Notes: generated by a model not told the origin, from the letters alone. A stretch of DNA of 64,000 nucleotides from Lactuca virosa (GCA_928212115.1 CAKMRJ010004445.1:85022785-85086784), one strand, 5' to 3'. Shown: positions 21,446-34,485, numbered from the stretch's first letter. A program made the numbers and translations.

Positions 21446-24400
21446 ATGTCTTCCAACAATGCTTCTGGCTCCAACCCAACAGGCTCCTTTTCCCTTATGA
21501 ACTTGTGTGGGAAAGTCACTTTTGATGGGTCCAACTTCAATGAATGGATCAGAAACATCAGGATGATTACCCGCTATGAGGACAAAGAGTATGTCCTCGA
21601 TAGGGAGCTTAAGGTTGTGAATGAAGCCACTGCTACTCCTGAAGAGTTTGCGGAGTTTGTTGCACATGAAAAGGATGCTACTAAAGTAGCATGCATCATG
21701 ATGACCACCATGACTCCTGATCTTCAAAAATCCTATGAAGATTTCTACCCCTATGAGATGCACCTGGATCTGATGGAAAGGTACCATTAGAGCGCGCGTC
21801 AGGAGAGGTATGAAATCATCTCCTCCATGATAACAACCAGAATGAAAGATGGTGAACCCATCAACGGTCACATGCAGAAAATGCAACAGTTCGTTGACCG
21901 ATATTGAAGCTTAATGTGGACTTTCCTGAAGAAATGGTGATTGATATCATTCTCCATTCCTTACCTCCAAGTTATGATCAGTTTCGTATGACTTATCATA
22001 TGAACAAGGAGGAAGTCATACTGAGTAAACTTCAAGGACTTTTAAGGACAGCTGAGAATGGACTTAAGAGTAAAGCGGTTGTTACTTCTACTTCTACTCC
22101 TTCAACAGCCCCTGTTCTTGCGATTGGGCAGGGAAAGGGTAAGAAGAGGAAAACCCCTTCGAAGGGTACCAAGGGTAAGCCCCTTGATGGTTCCTCTTCT
22201 AGTGGGACAAAGAAAGGTCCCATCACTCCTTCCTCAAACCCAAAGGAAGCACAATGCTTCTATTGTCAAGAAAAGGGGCACTGGAAGCGAAGCTGCCCCA
22301 AATACTTGCAAGATGTAAATGATGGGAAAGTTAAACCCACCCATGCAGGTATTTATAAAATATTGTCTAATAACTCATCTAATGCTAATTCTTGGGTGCT
22401 TGATACAGGTTGTGGTATTCACATTTGTACTGATTTGCATGGCCTAAGAAGAAGTGAGCAAGTGGAGCACGGAAAGATAAACTTAGTCATGGGCAACAGG
22501 AAAGCATCACCTGTCACCAAGATAGGAGTTTATTCTTTATTGCTAAATAATGGGTTAATGTTAGATTTGAATAAATGTTGTTACTCGCCTGAAATGGCGA
22601 GAAATATTATTTCCTTTCATGGCTTGTACAAACAAGGGTTTACATTTTTATTTGATAATAATAATGGCGCTATTAATGTTTATTACAATGATGTATTTTA
22701 CTTTAAAGCATTACCTTGTGATGGTGTATATGAAGCTGTGAATGTTGTAGACAATCTAGGGAATAATGTGTTGTATATTGATTCTTCAAATAGCTTGGAT
22801 AAATCATCCTTGTGGCATTGTCGTCTTGGACATGTCAACAAGAAGCGCATAGGCCAACTCCAAAAGGCTAGAGTCTTGGAATCATTTGACCTAAAGTCGG
22901 ATGATAGTTGCGAGTCTTATTTACTTGGAAAAATGACAAAGTCGCCCTTCACAGGTACTTGTGAGAGGGGTGAGGGTTTGTTGGACCTGGTACACACAGA
23001 TGTGTGTGGGCCCTTCAGAGTTGCTACAAGGGATGTTAATCGCTATTATGTGACTTTTACAGATGATTACAGCAGATATGGATATATCTATTTAATCAAG
23101 CATAAGTCAGAAACCTTTGAAAAGTTCAAAGAGTTTAAGCAGGAAGTTGAGAATCAATTGGGCAGGAACATCAAGATGCTCCGATCCGATCGGGGAGGAG
23201 AGTATCTTAGCATTGAGTTCCTTGACTATCTTAAGGAATGTGGGATTGTCTCACAATTGACACCTCCCAGGACACCACAGTTGAATGGTGTAGCTGAAAG
23301 GCGCAATCGAACCTTGTTGGATATGGTTCGTTCCATGATGAGTCGAGCTTCGTTACCAATCTATTTCTGGGGGTACGCCTTAGAGACTGCCCCCATATCC
23401 TTAATCTAGTCCCTACTAAAAAGGTTGCCAAAACACCTCACGAGATGTGGACTGGAAAAGTTCCCAATTTAGACCACATCAAGATTTGGGGTTGTGAAGC
23501 TTTCGTGAGGCGTGAGACTCATGATAAGCTTGAACCTCGAAGTGAGAGGTGTATTTTCATCGGCAACCCATAGAGATCCTTTGGTTACCTCTTCTACAGA
23601 CCCAGTGATAATGTGGTCTTTGTAGAAAGAAGAGGAGTCTTTCGTGAGAGAGAATTTATAAGCCAAGGGGACAGTGGGAGGAAAATTGACCTTGAAGAGC
23701 ATCAAGAGTCAAGTGGTGAAGGAACCTCAAATACTACCAGGCAACCTGAGGAGGAAACTCCTGTTGATCCGATAGATGAGTCTGTACCTCCGAGGCGTTC
23801 CACTAGGGTGAGGAACACACCTGATTTTTATTATGGTTATCACATCACTACTGAAGGTGATACATTTATCAGTGATAGTACACTGATAGATTTGGATGAA
23901 CCTAATAATTACAAGGAATCCATGGCAGGCCCTGAGTCTGCTAAATGGAAGGAGGCTATGGACAGCGAGATTCAGTCCATGTATGACAATCAAGTGTGGA
24001 ACTTGGTTGACAATGTACCAGGTCGTAAGACAGTTGGGTGCAAATGGATCTTCAAAAAGAAGACCGACATGGATGAGAAGGTACACACCTATAAAGCAAG
24101 ACTGGTGGCAAAGGGCTTTACTCAAACTCCAGGAGTTGACTATGATGAGACCTTTTCACCACTAGCAAATATTAAGTCTATTAGAGTTTTGCTGGCCATA
24201 GCTGCATTTCATGATTATGAAATATGGCAAATGGATGTCAAAACCGCTTTCCTTAATGGAAAGTTGGCTGAGGATGTTTACATGGCTCATCCAGAGTGTT
24301 TTGTCGATGCAAAGTACCCTAATAGAGTGTGTAAGCTTGAGAAATCCATTTATGGATTGAAACAAGCATCTCGTAGATGGAATCTTTGCTTCGATGAGAA

Positions 24401-25130
24401 AGTCAAAGAGTTTGGTTTTTCAAGGAGTGAAGATGAGTCTTGTGTGTATGTTAGGGCTAGTGGGAGTATAGTCAGCTTTCTGGTGTTGTATGTGGATGAC
24501 ATACTACTCATAGGAAATGACATCCCAACCTTGCAGGAAGTGAAGTCCTGGCTTGGAAGGTGTTTCGCTATGAAAGACCTTGGAGAAGCTGCATATATCC
24601 TAGGGATAAGGATAATGAGAGACAGGAGTAAGAGACTAACTGGACTTAGTCAAAGTACTTACTTGGATAAGGTTACTTGGATAAGGTGTTGAAGAGGTTC
24701 AGCATGCAAGAATCCAAGAAAGGGGAATTACCCATCCAGAGTAATGCCAAGCTGAGTAAGACTCAGAGTCCGAGTACAGAGGCTGAGATAGCTGAGATGA
24801 GTCATATACCATATGCTTCCGCTGTGGGCTCTATCATGTATGCTATGACTTGTACTCGCCCTGATGTGGCCTTTGCTTTGAGCATGGTCAGTAGATATCA
24901 AGGGAACCCTGGCAAGGCTCACTGAATTGCGGTAAAGAACATTCTCAAGTATCTGCGGAGAACTAAGGATTGGGTCCTTACCCTCGGAGGTAGTGCTGAC
25001 TTGAGAGTGGAAGGATATAGCGATGCTAGCTTTCAGACTGATAGGGATAATTTCCGCTCTCAGTCAGGCTGGGTCTTTATCCTAAATGGAGGGGCAATTA
25101 CTTGGAAAAGTTCCAAGCAGGAGACAATAG

Positions 25131-26786
25131 TGATCGAGGTCGTTGTCTCGGTCAAAAATAAACCTCACACACACACTAGATAGCTAGGGTAAGTAAGGGT
25201 CGAATCCACGAGGAGGTTGTGGTCAAACTTTGTGTTAAAATACTTAACGAAAAACTACTAGCAATTGTCACGAAAAAAGATTAAATCAAAGATCAAACAA
25301 AAAGCATGGAAATTTATTAATTAAAACGAAAATCTCAATGAGAAAACTAGAGTACTCCCGGTTCAGTTATGGAAAGTTTAGATTCACACACTTTCTTCCC
25401 TAGAATCCTAATTCAATTACTTAGATGCAATTGGGGTTTATTAACTTGTAACACATAGTTTTGGGCACACTAGATGTTCATTCAACTAGTTGTCTTACTC
25501 CTTTATGTCTAAATAGATTAGGCACAATTAGTGAACTAGCAATGAAGTGTCTTACAACTACCTATTACCATATTAAGATCAATATCATAAGTTGGAATAA
25601 TATATGTTGATTCAATCACTTGTCTTTATTCCTAAACTAACTGAACTTGGAACAAATGATGAATTGACAATAGACTATCTTAATTATGACATAAAACAAA
25701 TTCATACAACCCAATTTCAATCATTATTACCAAAAGATCATCACATAAAGCATAAAACAACAATTGAAATTAACTAGAATCAAGTAATAATCAAGTGTGT
25801 TCATCCAAAAGTCCTAAACATCCCCGGAAGTAACCCCTAATAGTTTAGCATTCCATTGAGTTCATAAAACAAATAACTTGAAGGAAATGAATAAAATGCA
25901 TAATAAAATCCAATAACAAACTTGAAATCATGAAACAATTATAACCTAATGATTATCAAAGCTTGAAACAATAAAACCTTGAGGGACAAGTAAGGAAATT
26001 TTGAAGTTGTAGTGGTGATGATGAACATCCTTGGTTGAACAATCTTCTAATGTTGAATCCTTATGAACTTGATAATTCCTCGTCTTGAAACCGGATTGGA
26101 GTGATCAAAAACGTGTTTGGAGAAGGTTTGAATGTGTTTGGAACCCTCCAAAACTGGGCAAAATCGCAGAGGAGAAGTCCTATTTCGATTAGGGTTAAAT
26201 CTCCTTTAAATAGGTGTTGAAAAACTGATTTTCGGAGCTGTTTTCTGCGTCGACGTCATAGTGGGCGTCTTAGACGTCATATAGGACGTTCGGGCGTCCT
26301 TCGGGACGTTTTACATGTCTTCTGCCGTCCTTGATTTGCACTTGAAAATGGCCTAAAACGGGTAGGCGTCCTAGGGGGCGTCTTAGACGCGTTCTAGGAC
26401 GTCCATCATCATTGTTGCCCCTTTTTGGTGATGAAAACGGTAGAATCAGTAAAAACGCAAAACATGAAAGTTGTAGGAAATTTTGTCTAGTTTCCAGAAC
26501 TTTTTCATTAATGTGAATCGGAGCTCCAGATCTTGAGATATGATCAAAACATTGAAGAGTGGTCAAATTTCTCAACACCATTTTTCTTCATTCCTTTAGC
26601 AATTCGTCTCCCACGCTTGTTAGCTTCATTTTGATCGTTTTTTTGCTTGTTCTGCCCACTTTAGCACTAAGTAGTTGCCTGCACATAATGTTCAACATTT
26701 TATCAAAGTAGTGCCATTCTTGGACAATTATACATCAATTCAACAGATTTATAACAATTTAATACATTCATAAAATACACTTATCA
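25131..26786 (-). repeat. Nested Gypsy-type element, 3' LTR
   Basis: 1,656 bp; on the plus strand it runs TGATCGAGG...CACTTATCA. A purine-rich tract (complement of AACCTTCCCAACTTTC, from 26787) lies just upstream in the element's sense. A promoter-like TATTTAAAGG is present on the minus strand near 26205. The segment about 26248-26405 is rich in GACGT/GCGTC words. Confidence 0.9.
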
Positions 26787-28204
26787 AACCTTCCCAACTT
26801 TCTTCCAAACTCGTCCCGAGGTTGGCCTGAAATAATCAGTGTAGTCTTACTCTCTCATCCTAAGAAACACTCAATGGAATCACGAATTCCGTACATTTTA
26901 TCACAATATTTTTGATAGCACAATATATTGATTTTGGGGATTATTAGTTTCTTATCCGGACTTTTAAACTCAAAACAATTGTTATGCTTATTTTACTTTG
27001 TTGTTTGAAATCCTCCACTTTTTGAACCCTTTCCAATAATCAATCTCATGAGTAATCAGTTGAACTCATAGTCAAAGTCCCCTTTTCAAGGTTCACTAAC
27101 ATAGTTAGCGCGGTCGGTAACACTTAATGGACCAACCCATACACTCCCGCTATCGAGGGGTCACATATTGTTTCACACAATGTCTTCAACTTGAACTTGT
27201 CTTCATATTTATCTTGGTTGAGCATTCTTCTAGTTATTTGATGGCTTCATCGGATTTGATCATATTTGTATTTGACTTGAGCTTGAATATAGATACTTCG
27301 AAGTTCTTTAATTTCTTTTGATGCTTTTTGGTTGTGTGAAAACAATAATAGTCCCCTCCCAACCCCAAAGGCGCAGGAGTAAGTAAGACCAAGTACTCAG
27401 AGCGTGATGGCACATATTGTTCGGTTGGGTCCTCAATTGAAAGATCGTAGGCTCGAGCAAAAAACCTTCATTTTTCAAACAGTTGGGTATTTCACATAAC
27501 AATTTTTTTAAATAAATATAAATATTCCCAAACCGGCTGAGCAACCCACAAAATCAATATTAAATAGATATTATGACTCGATGTACGAAACTCCTATCAT
27601 TTTCCATCTTGATGAGTTACATTCAAGATATAGAGAAGTTACTAACTCATAACATATTTCATGGTGGCCAACCCAAGAGAGAATAATAATGAGTTTAGTA
27701 TAGCAGTGCATTCATCCTAAGTTGATTATCCAAAAAAAATTCATCAAAGTTAATGTAAAAGGAATTAAAAACATTGAGGACGACACACCTGATGGTACCG
27801 GAGGTAGAGGCAGTTTTGATTCTTGAAAAACTTCACTAACTTGAGGCATTTTCATAATGTTTCGTTATGCCCGAACAAACATCGAAGAATTATGATTTTT
27901 TTAATCGCTTTTTCTTCGATCCTCCATCTTTTTCTTGTGTACACCCCCTCCCCAACTTTAAGTCTTGCATCGTCCTCGATGCATCAAAAGATAAATTCCT
28001 AAAATAATAAAAAAACCAACTACAAGCCCTCAATTTCACCGGGGTCCACGATTGCACTTGGCACGTGCAACAAGCCTTTTAAACCCCTAGGTTACCCCTA
28101 GTGGACGAGTGAAGTCTCGTGAGGGTTTGCAGTGAACACACCCACAAAGTTCCAAAATTGCCAAGTTTAACGTCATTAGCGGGACATGTTACCTCTAGCG
28201 ATGT
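26787..28204 (-). other. Nested Gypsy-type element, 3' non-coding interior
   Basis: About 1.4 kb without a recognisable domain on either strand, where pol would lie in an autonomous relative. Confidence 0.6.
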
Positions 28205-29442
28205 CTAAGGAGGATCATATGTTAGTTGACTTTTGTGAAAGCCAACCATGAGGTCGCTCACCTTACTTGGAGGAACCAGATCATGTGGCAAGCCTTTTTT
28301 GGCCTTGTGTAAATCAAATATTTTGCGTTTAATCCTTCTACGATGATGCTTAAACCTTGTTTTGAAGAACCATGCATCTTTCCATCTAGTAATCTTCTTT
28401 AATCGATACTTGATATCATGTAACACTTTCATTTTTTATTTGTGGGCACATGTTGCATCATGTTTTTTGTTCCACAACTTTCTTTCCATGTGTTGAATCC
28501 CACTATTATCCAATGATTTTGACTTGTTACATGAGAAAATTTCCTCCAAATCGAGGGTGGTGTCGGAGAGCATATTTGTGGTATGCTCATAGACATAATC
28601 ATGAATAGTATTGATTACACACAAATCCCCACTGATTGGAGAATCATTAGTAGGTCCAAACACAAGACATCTCACCTTATGGTTTCCAAATATCATATCA
28701 ATTGCACCTTCCTGACAACCAATCTGAGCATAAATGGTTGCAAGAAGGGGCGATCAATGATTAAATTTGTTTGTTTGTATTTGGAATTTATTTTAGAATC
28801 CGTTAAAACAAAAAGTTGTGTTTTAGTTTTTTTCAAAATTATTGGGTAGGGGATGGTATTAGCCTCCACAAACCCCTCCCCAACTTTGGACTCTTCCAAC
28901 TCATGAAAATCTTCATTATACTTATCCAATTCAATTTCAACTTTTTTGATTTCAGAAATACTCTCAGTCTCCTGATCATTTAAAGATACATAATCCTCCA
29001 CCACAAGCTCTAGTTCGGGTGGTGTAAGTTTATGCACTTTGTTATCAAATAATTTATCACTACATGGAAAAGTTACCACATTCACCAGCGTAGTGTTTGA
29101 AAGATTTTCTGAAGGTTGTTGATTTAGTTGCTCGGCTATATGTTCTAATTGTTTTTCAATAACTAAAATTGACTTGGAGTTGTCTTCTTCTTTGTTGAAG
29201 GCTTCATTCAATATGTCTAACATTTGATCCAACTTCTTGCTAAATGAAGATTCATCTGATTCTTGGTCCTCCAGAAAACAAGGTGATTCATGGTGTTGGC
29301 TTTGAGTTGAATAGTCAGTCCACCAACAATCATCATCATATGGATCATCACATGTATCATCATTATATGACTCATTGTATGGATCATTATAATATTGATA
29401 TGGACTCGGATTTTCTCTCTCCCACCACATATCTTGATTCAT
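28205..29442 (-). pseudogene. Nested element: gag-like ORF with protease-domain remnant
   Basis: On the minus strand an ATG at 29442 opens a 249-codon frame. The N-terminus is rich in Tyr, Asp and Asn, followed by a possible coiled-coil stretch (around KKLDQMLDILNEAFNKEED). Near 28740-28720 it reads LIIDRPFL, resembling the GRPFL segment of Gypsy aspartic proteases. After a frame change at about 28730-28695 the homology continues as CQEGAIDMIFGNHKV. That second frame ends at 28436-28438 (TAA), and the same frame continues with a basic tail (KVLHDIKYRLKKITRWKDAW) to 28205. I see no complete catalytic protease. Probably the shrunken coding region of a Tat/Athila-like derivative. Confidence 0.6.
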
Positions 29443-29573
29443 GTAAGTGTATTACTCCATTCATAACCGTTCCTACACAAAAATAGTAAAATAGTGAAGA
29501 TTCTGAACTAAAAATAAAACAAATAAAATAAATTTTAAAGACTACTTCAACACAATAGTTTAAGCGCACAATC

Positions 29574-29591
29574 TCCCCGGCAACGGCGCCA
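29574..29591 (-). other. Primer binding site of the nested Gypsy-type element
   Basis: Minus-strand TGGCGCCGTTGCCGGGGA, five bases from the LTR; it fits tRNA-Asp priming and fixes the element's orientation as minus. Confidence 0.9.
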
Positions 29592-29596
29592 AATTT

Positions 29597-31252
29597 TGAT
29601 CGAGGTCGTTGTCTCGGTCAAAAATAAACCTCACACACACACTAGATAGCTAGGGTAAGTAAGGGTCGAATCCACGAGGAGGTTGTGGTCAAACTTTGTG
29701 TTAAAATACTTAACGAAAAACTACTAGCAATTGTCACGAAAAAAGATTAAATCAAAGATCAAACAAAAAGCATGGAAATTTATTAATTAAAACGAAAATC
29801 TCAATGAGAAAACTAGAGTACTCCCGGTTCAGTTATGGAAAGTTTAGATTCACACACTTTCTTCCCTAGAATCCTAATTCAATTACTTAGATGCAATTGG
29901 GGTTTATTAACTTGTAACACATAGTTTTGGGCATACTAGATGTTCATTCAACTAGTTGTCTTACTCCTTTATGTCTAAATAGATTAGGCACAATTAGTGA
30001 ACTAGCAATGAAGTGTCTTAAAACTACCTATTACCATATTAAGATCAATATCATAAGTTGGAATAATATATGTTGATCCAATCACTTGTCTTTATTCCTA
30101 AACTAACTGAACTTGGAACAAATGATGAATTGACAATAGACTATCTTAATTATGACATAAAACAAATTCATACAACCCAATTTCAATCATTATTACCAAA
30201 AGATCATCACATAAAGCATAAAACAACAATTGAAATTAACTAGAATCAAGTAATAATCAAGTGTGTTCATCCAAAAGTCCTAAACATCCCCGGAAGTAAC
30301 CCCTAATAGTTTAGCATTCCATTGAGTTCATAAAACAAATAACTTGAAGGAAATGAATAAAATGCATAATAAAATCCAATAACAAACTTGAAATCATGAA
30401 ACAATTATAACCTAATGATTATCAAAGCTTGAAACAATAAAACCTTGAGGGACAAGTAAGGAAATTTTGAAGTTGTAGTGGTGATGATGAACATCCTTGG
30501 TTGAACAATCTTCTAATGTTGAATCCTTATGAACTTGATAATTCCTCGTCTTGAAACCGGATTGGAGTGATCAAAAACGTGTTTGGAGAAGGTTTGAATG
30601 TGTTTGGAACCCTCCAAAACTGGGCAAAATCGCAGAGGAGAAGTCCTATTTCGATTAGGGTTAAATCTCCTTTAAATAGGTGCTGAAAAACTGATTTTCG
30701 GAGCTGTTTTCTGCGTCGACGTCATAGTGGGCGTCTTAGACGTCATATAGGACGTCCGGGCGTCCTTCGGGACGTTTTACATGTCTTCCGCCGTCCTTGA
30801 TTTGCACTTGAAAATGGCCTAAAATGGGAAGGCGTCCTAGGGGGCGTCTTAGACGCGTTCTAGGACATCCATCATCATTGTTGCCCCTTTTTGGTGATGA
30901 AAACTGTAGAATCAGTAAAAACGCAAAACATGAAAGTTGTAGGAAATTTTGTCTAGTTTCCAAAACTTCTTCATTTATGTGAATCGGAGCTCCAGATCTT
31001 GAGATATGATCAAAACATTGAAGAGTGGTCAAATTTCTCAACACCATTTTTCTTCATTCCTTTAGCAATTCGTCTCCCACGCTTGTTAGCTTCATTTTGC
31101 TCGTTTTTTTGCTGGTTCCGCCCACTTTAGCACTAAGTAGTTTCCTGCACATAATGTTCAACATTTTATCAAAGTAGTGCCATTCTTGGACAATTATACA
31201 TCAATTCAACAGATTTATAACAATTTAATACATTCATAAAATACACTTATCA
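29597..31252 (-). repeat. Nested Gypsy-type element, 5' LTR
   Basis: Same length and ends as the copy at 25131-26786. A 103-codon open frame occurs in both LTRs on the minus strand but lies in LTR sequence and has no recognisable domain. Confidence 0.93.
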
Positions 31253-31622
31253 AGTAGCTGATTCTACTTGTGAATCAGAGTACATAGCAACGAGTGAAGC
31301 AGCAAAGGAGGCGATATGGCTAAATAACTTCATTGGAGACCTTGGAGTTGTTCCAGCTATAAAGGAGCCAATGGAAATTTTCTGTGACAGCGAAAGTGCG
31401 GTTGCTTTGGCTAAGGAACCAAGAGATCACGGGAGATCTAGGCACATTGACAGAAAATACCATTTCATCAGACATCGAATAGAAGAAGGACTCCTCGTGG
31501 CAAAGAGGGTATCATCATATGAGAACCCAGCAGATCCCCTCACGAAGGGACTGAGTAGGGTTAAGCATTTACAGCATACGAGGCGCATCGGGCTGAAGGA
31601 TGATATTAGTTTCAATAATTAG

Positions 31623-32472
31623 ATTTCTGAAACTTGTAAAATGTAATTGACATTTTGATGATTAAATAAAAGTTGTTATTTATTTATGAGTAAAGTGTTA
31701 CTATCTCATGTTAATCGTTTACTATGGTTTCAATTTTGCAAGTTTTGACTTCCAGAATAATTATTTTATTCGAACTCTCCACAGTCGGTCATATGCCGGA
31801 AGTAGATATGAATTAAGACTGTCATGAATTTGGTTTGTATGATATGTCTAAAGGGTATTGGACATAGCAATAGTTGCTGCAACATTCATGAGTGCTCATA
31901 AGTTCTGAGTATTGGATTCAACCCACGCTCACTTGCATCACTTCATGGAATTTATCTCGAGTGTTCGTGAGACAGTAATATCATATACATCTTTAAACCT
32001 AGAGATATGAGTTGTTGACTATGAGTTGGTTATCCATTGATTGTACGAAAACGCATTGGTAACTCGATGTTATAAAACGTGCTTTTGTGCATAATTCAAC
32101 AAGTAGTCAGTACAAGCATATGAGTCGAATTTTATATGTTCCTTCTAGAAATAGAAGTGATATCTGGGCCCCCCGTTGATTTGGTTTTGACTTATGTATC
32201 GGGCCCGGTCAGAACCTAATTGATGTGTTCAATTTAGTTCTATGTCTAAACAAATCAGAGATCGAGAAACAAATGCTGGACAATAAGTAAGACCATGTTC
32301 CATGTGTTTGTCCGGCTGATATCTTGAGAGCAGAGGATTATATGATCACTTATCTTAAATGACGTATCATTATTATCTCAGTTCCGAGAGACTTTGAAAG
32401 AGCTACGATTGCTAGTCGGATCCTGAAGTCATATTTGCAAATATAGTTATTAGACTTATCCAAGTGGGAGAC
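31623..32472 (+). other. Copia element 1, 3' non-coding region and purine tract
   Basis: Begins after the pol stop and ends in AAGTGGGAGAC (32462-32472). It contains blocks shared with elements 2, 3 and 5, such as CCACAGTCGGTCATA and TTCATGAGTGCT. Confidence 0.8.
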
Positions 32473-33245
32473 TGTTGGATATAGTGTCTAAGTCCATAAA
32501 TTTATTTGGTATGTACTTGACCCGACCCGGCATGGTCCATTTGGGTTGCATGGCATTGCAATACTTGGATAGACTAAATGAGAGAAAGGACACTTGTGAT
32601 TATTAATATATTATAAGTTCTAATATATTAATAATAGTATTATTTAATTAGTGTTGATCAAGTATTAATTTAGAATTAAATTGGTGATCAAAATGAGACT
32701 AATTAAATGTATAGGATTGATTATGACAATCATCTAATCTTTTATGGTGGATTCATGATCCATGGTTTATGGTGTTGGGTTATAACCAATTGGGGCTCCA
32801 TGGATATGGGAGTTACAAACCCATGGATCATTAGAAATGAAGAGTCATGACAATTAAGGGCATTCATGTGTAAACCGTAATTGTGACAACACTATAAAAG
32901 GAACCCTATAGCTAGCAAAATCGGCCACTAGTTGATTCTAAGAGGGCATAACCGATTTTGAGTGTTAGTGACATTCTCTCAAGTTATTCCAAGTCTTGTG
33001 GTGTTGTGTGAAGCATTTGAGGCACAACATTTGGGGTGCTAGGCTCACAAAGTCTTCAAGGAATCCAAGCAACAAGAAAGGTATGTACTTCTACTAGTTT
33101 TTATATTACATATTCCCCATGCCATGCTAGTTAGGAAGCAAACCTTGAAAAAACAAATTTGCATGTATATTAGAGAAAACATAGATTCAAGGTTTATAGG
33201 GTTGCATGTACACCATAGGAGTGTTAGAATGCTCAAAACCCATCA
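32473..33245 (+). repeat. Copia element 1, 3' LTR
   Basis: 773 bp, TGTTGG...CCCATCA, followed by the target duplication ATAAT. It differs from the 5' LTR by about 13 substitutions and one indel. Confidence 0.95.
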
Positions 33246-33455
33246 ATAATATCCACTAACCATTAAAATCTGGATAACAAATAACATAGGGGTAAAATAG
33301 TCAAAATGTAACTAGGAGTTTATAATTAATCATTCAACTTGTGTATTGCTGATATAAACTGTTGTTGCAAATATACAAGTCTTAGAGGAATGTTATTCTC
33401 TATTGTGCAACTTGTCTTCTTTATTGGTAAGTGGATGGTTATTACATATAAAAAT

Positions 33456-33458
<3 letters not shown>

Positions 33459-33520
<62 letters not shown>
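33459..33520. repeat. (TA)n microsatellite
   Basis: TA tract with one break at about 33489. Confidence 0.95.
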
Positions 33521-33523
<3 letters not shown>

Positions 33524-33973
33524 ATTGGATATCTATCTACACAAAGAATTTTCTTTGAATGAATGACAAGCGAGAAAGCAATATCTATGTATGATTGGGA
33601 CAATAAATCAATTCAAGATTCAAAACTATAAGATTCAATTTCTTTGGATGTCAATGACAATCACATGTATCATGAGGACAGAGAAAAATAGTTCCTTCAA
33701 TGATTCAAACTTCGATTGCCAAATAAATACAGAAAAATAGTTGATATACAAACTTCAATTGCCAAATAAATAAGTTAAAAAAAAAGGAACCATTTTACTT
33801 AACTATAACAAGAAACAACACAATAACAACAAACATAACATTAACAACTATTCATAGTTTCCCACACACTAAATAATTAAAAGTAAGCTGCTATTTTACA
33901 CAAGCAGTCAGTTAGTCGTTCAAATGAGGACAAAAATAAATTATGGGTAAAATAGTCCAAAAGACTAATTCCA

Positions 33974-33976
<3 letters not shown>

Positions 33977-34040
<64 letters not shown>

Positions 34041-34062
34041 GGAGAGAGAGAGAGAGAGAGAG

Positions 34063-34096
<34 letters not shown>
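33977..34096. repeat. Compound microsatellite (TA)n-(GA)n-(GATA)n
   Basis: TA to about 34025, GA to about 34064 with one GG break, then GATA units to 34096. Open frames across it encode only IY, SL or S-rich repeats and are artefacts. Confidence 0.95.
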
Positions 34097-34097
<1 letters not shown>

Positions 34098-34485
34098 CAC
34101 CATACATGATATCCCAAAAACCTATTTTCGGAGACTAACTTATAAGTGTATGAATATCCGTGATTGAGATGCCAAAACGTTACAAAGGCAATAGGTAAAT
34201 CTCTTAAACCAAAACATATATGCAATGGATGCAAGCAATTAGTCAACCATGATCAAAGAAACTGCCCAATAAATCATTCAAAAGTCCTGAAGCCTTTAAA
34301 AAAACAACAATAACTATATTTTATTTTATTTTTGTATGTACTTATGCTACTTTATATTACTAATATTAGGGTTAAAAGTTTGTAACGTTTCTGAACTTTA
34401 TTTGAATGTTTGTTATGTATGATGTAATACTTTACTATTTCAATTTCATATGTACAATATCTATGAATCTATGATAATAACAACA

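Larger units (their letters stand above)
25131..31252 (-). mobile_element. Nested Gypsy-type element, non-autonomous, young
   Basis: It lies on the minus strand inside the RNase H region of element 1. LTRs of equal length (1,656 bp) occupy 25131-26786 and 29597-31252, differing at only about 17 positions by eye (about 1%). The target duplication is AGTAG (31253-31257) and AATAG (25126-25130), one change. The primer site on the minus strand, TGGCGCCGTTGCCGGGGA (29591-29574), fits tRNA-Asp, used by Athila/Tat-type Gypsy elements. The 2.8 kb interior encodes only a short gag/protease-like product, with no reverse transcriptase or integrase, so it depends on a helper. Confidence 0.95.
21446..31622 (+). 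pseudogene. Copia element 1 gag-pol polyprotein, broken and split by a nested element
   Basis: One original polyprotein. Gag starts at 21446; the zinc knuckle CFYCQEKGHWKRSC is at about 22255-22296. The protease DTG is at 22402-22410. Integrase has WHCRLGH, the first catalytic Asp in HTDVCGPF, and LRSDRGGEY. Reverse transcriptase keeps YVDDILLIG (about 24489-24515). RNase H runs to 25130, then resumes at 31258 and stops at 31620-31622. Lesions seen: TAG 21788-21790; frameshift near 21900; frameshift near 23393; TAG near 23572; a 14-bp tandem duplication at 24661-24688 shifting the frame; TGA 24923-24925; and the 6.1 kb insertion after 25130. The integrase zinc site has Tyr in place of the last Cys (CESYLLGKM). 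Confidence 0.92.
19163..33245 (+). mobile_element. Copia element 1 (14.1 kb including a nested 6.1 kb Gypsy-type element)
   Basis: A Ty1/Copia retrotransposon. LTRs at 19163-19936 and 32473-33245 begin TGTTGGATATAG and end CCCATCA. Perfect target duplication ATAAT at 19158-19162 and 33246-33250. Primer site TGGTATCAGAGC (19938-19949), purine tract AAGTGGGAGAC (32462-32472). Removing the nested element leaves about 8.0 kb. LTRs differ at about 13 positions by eye (roughly 1.7%). The polyprotein frame is broken by stops and frameshifts, and the RNase H domain is split by the nested insertion. Confidence 0.97.
33246..34485. other. Spacer between Copia elements 1 and 2
   Basis: AT-rich DNA with no recognisable gene, holding two microsatellite clusters listed separately. 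It probably represents the older target sequence. Confidence 0.6.

Noticed and set aside
26270..31047. 103-codon minus-strand ORFs present in both LTRs of the nested element (26270-26581 and 30736-31047)
   Set aside because: They lie wholly in LTR sequence, have no recognisable domain, and are duplicated only because LTRs are identical.
33877..34246. Minus-strand ORFs rich in IY, SL and S
   Set aside because: Translation of the compound TA/GA/GATA microsatellite.
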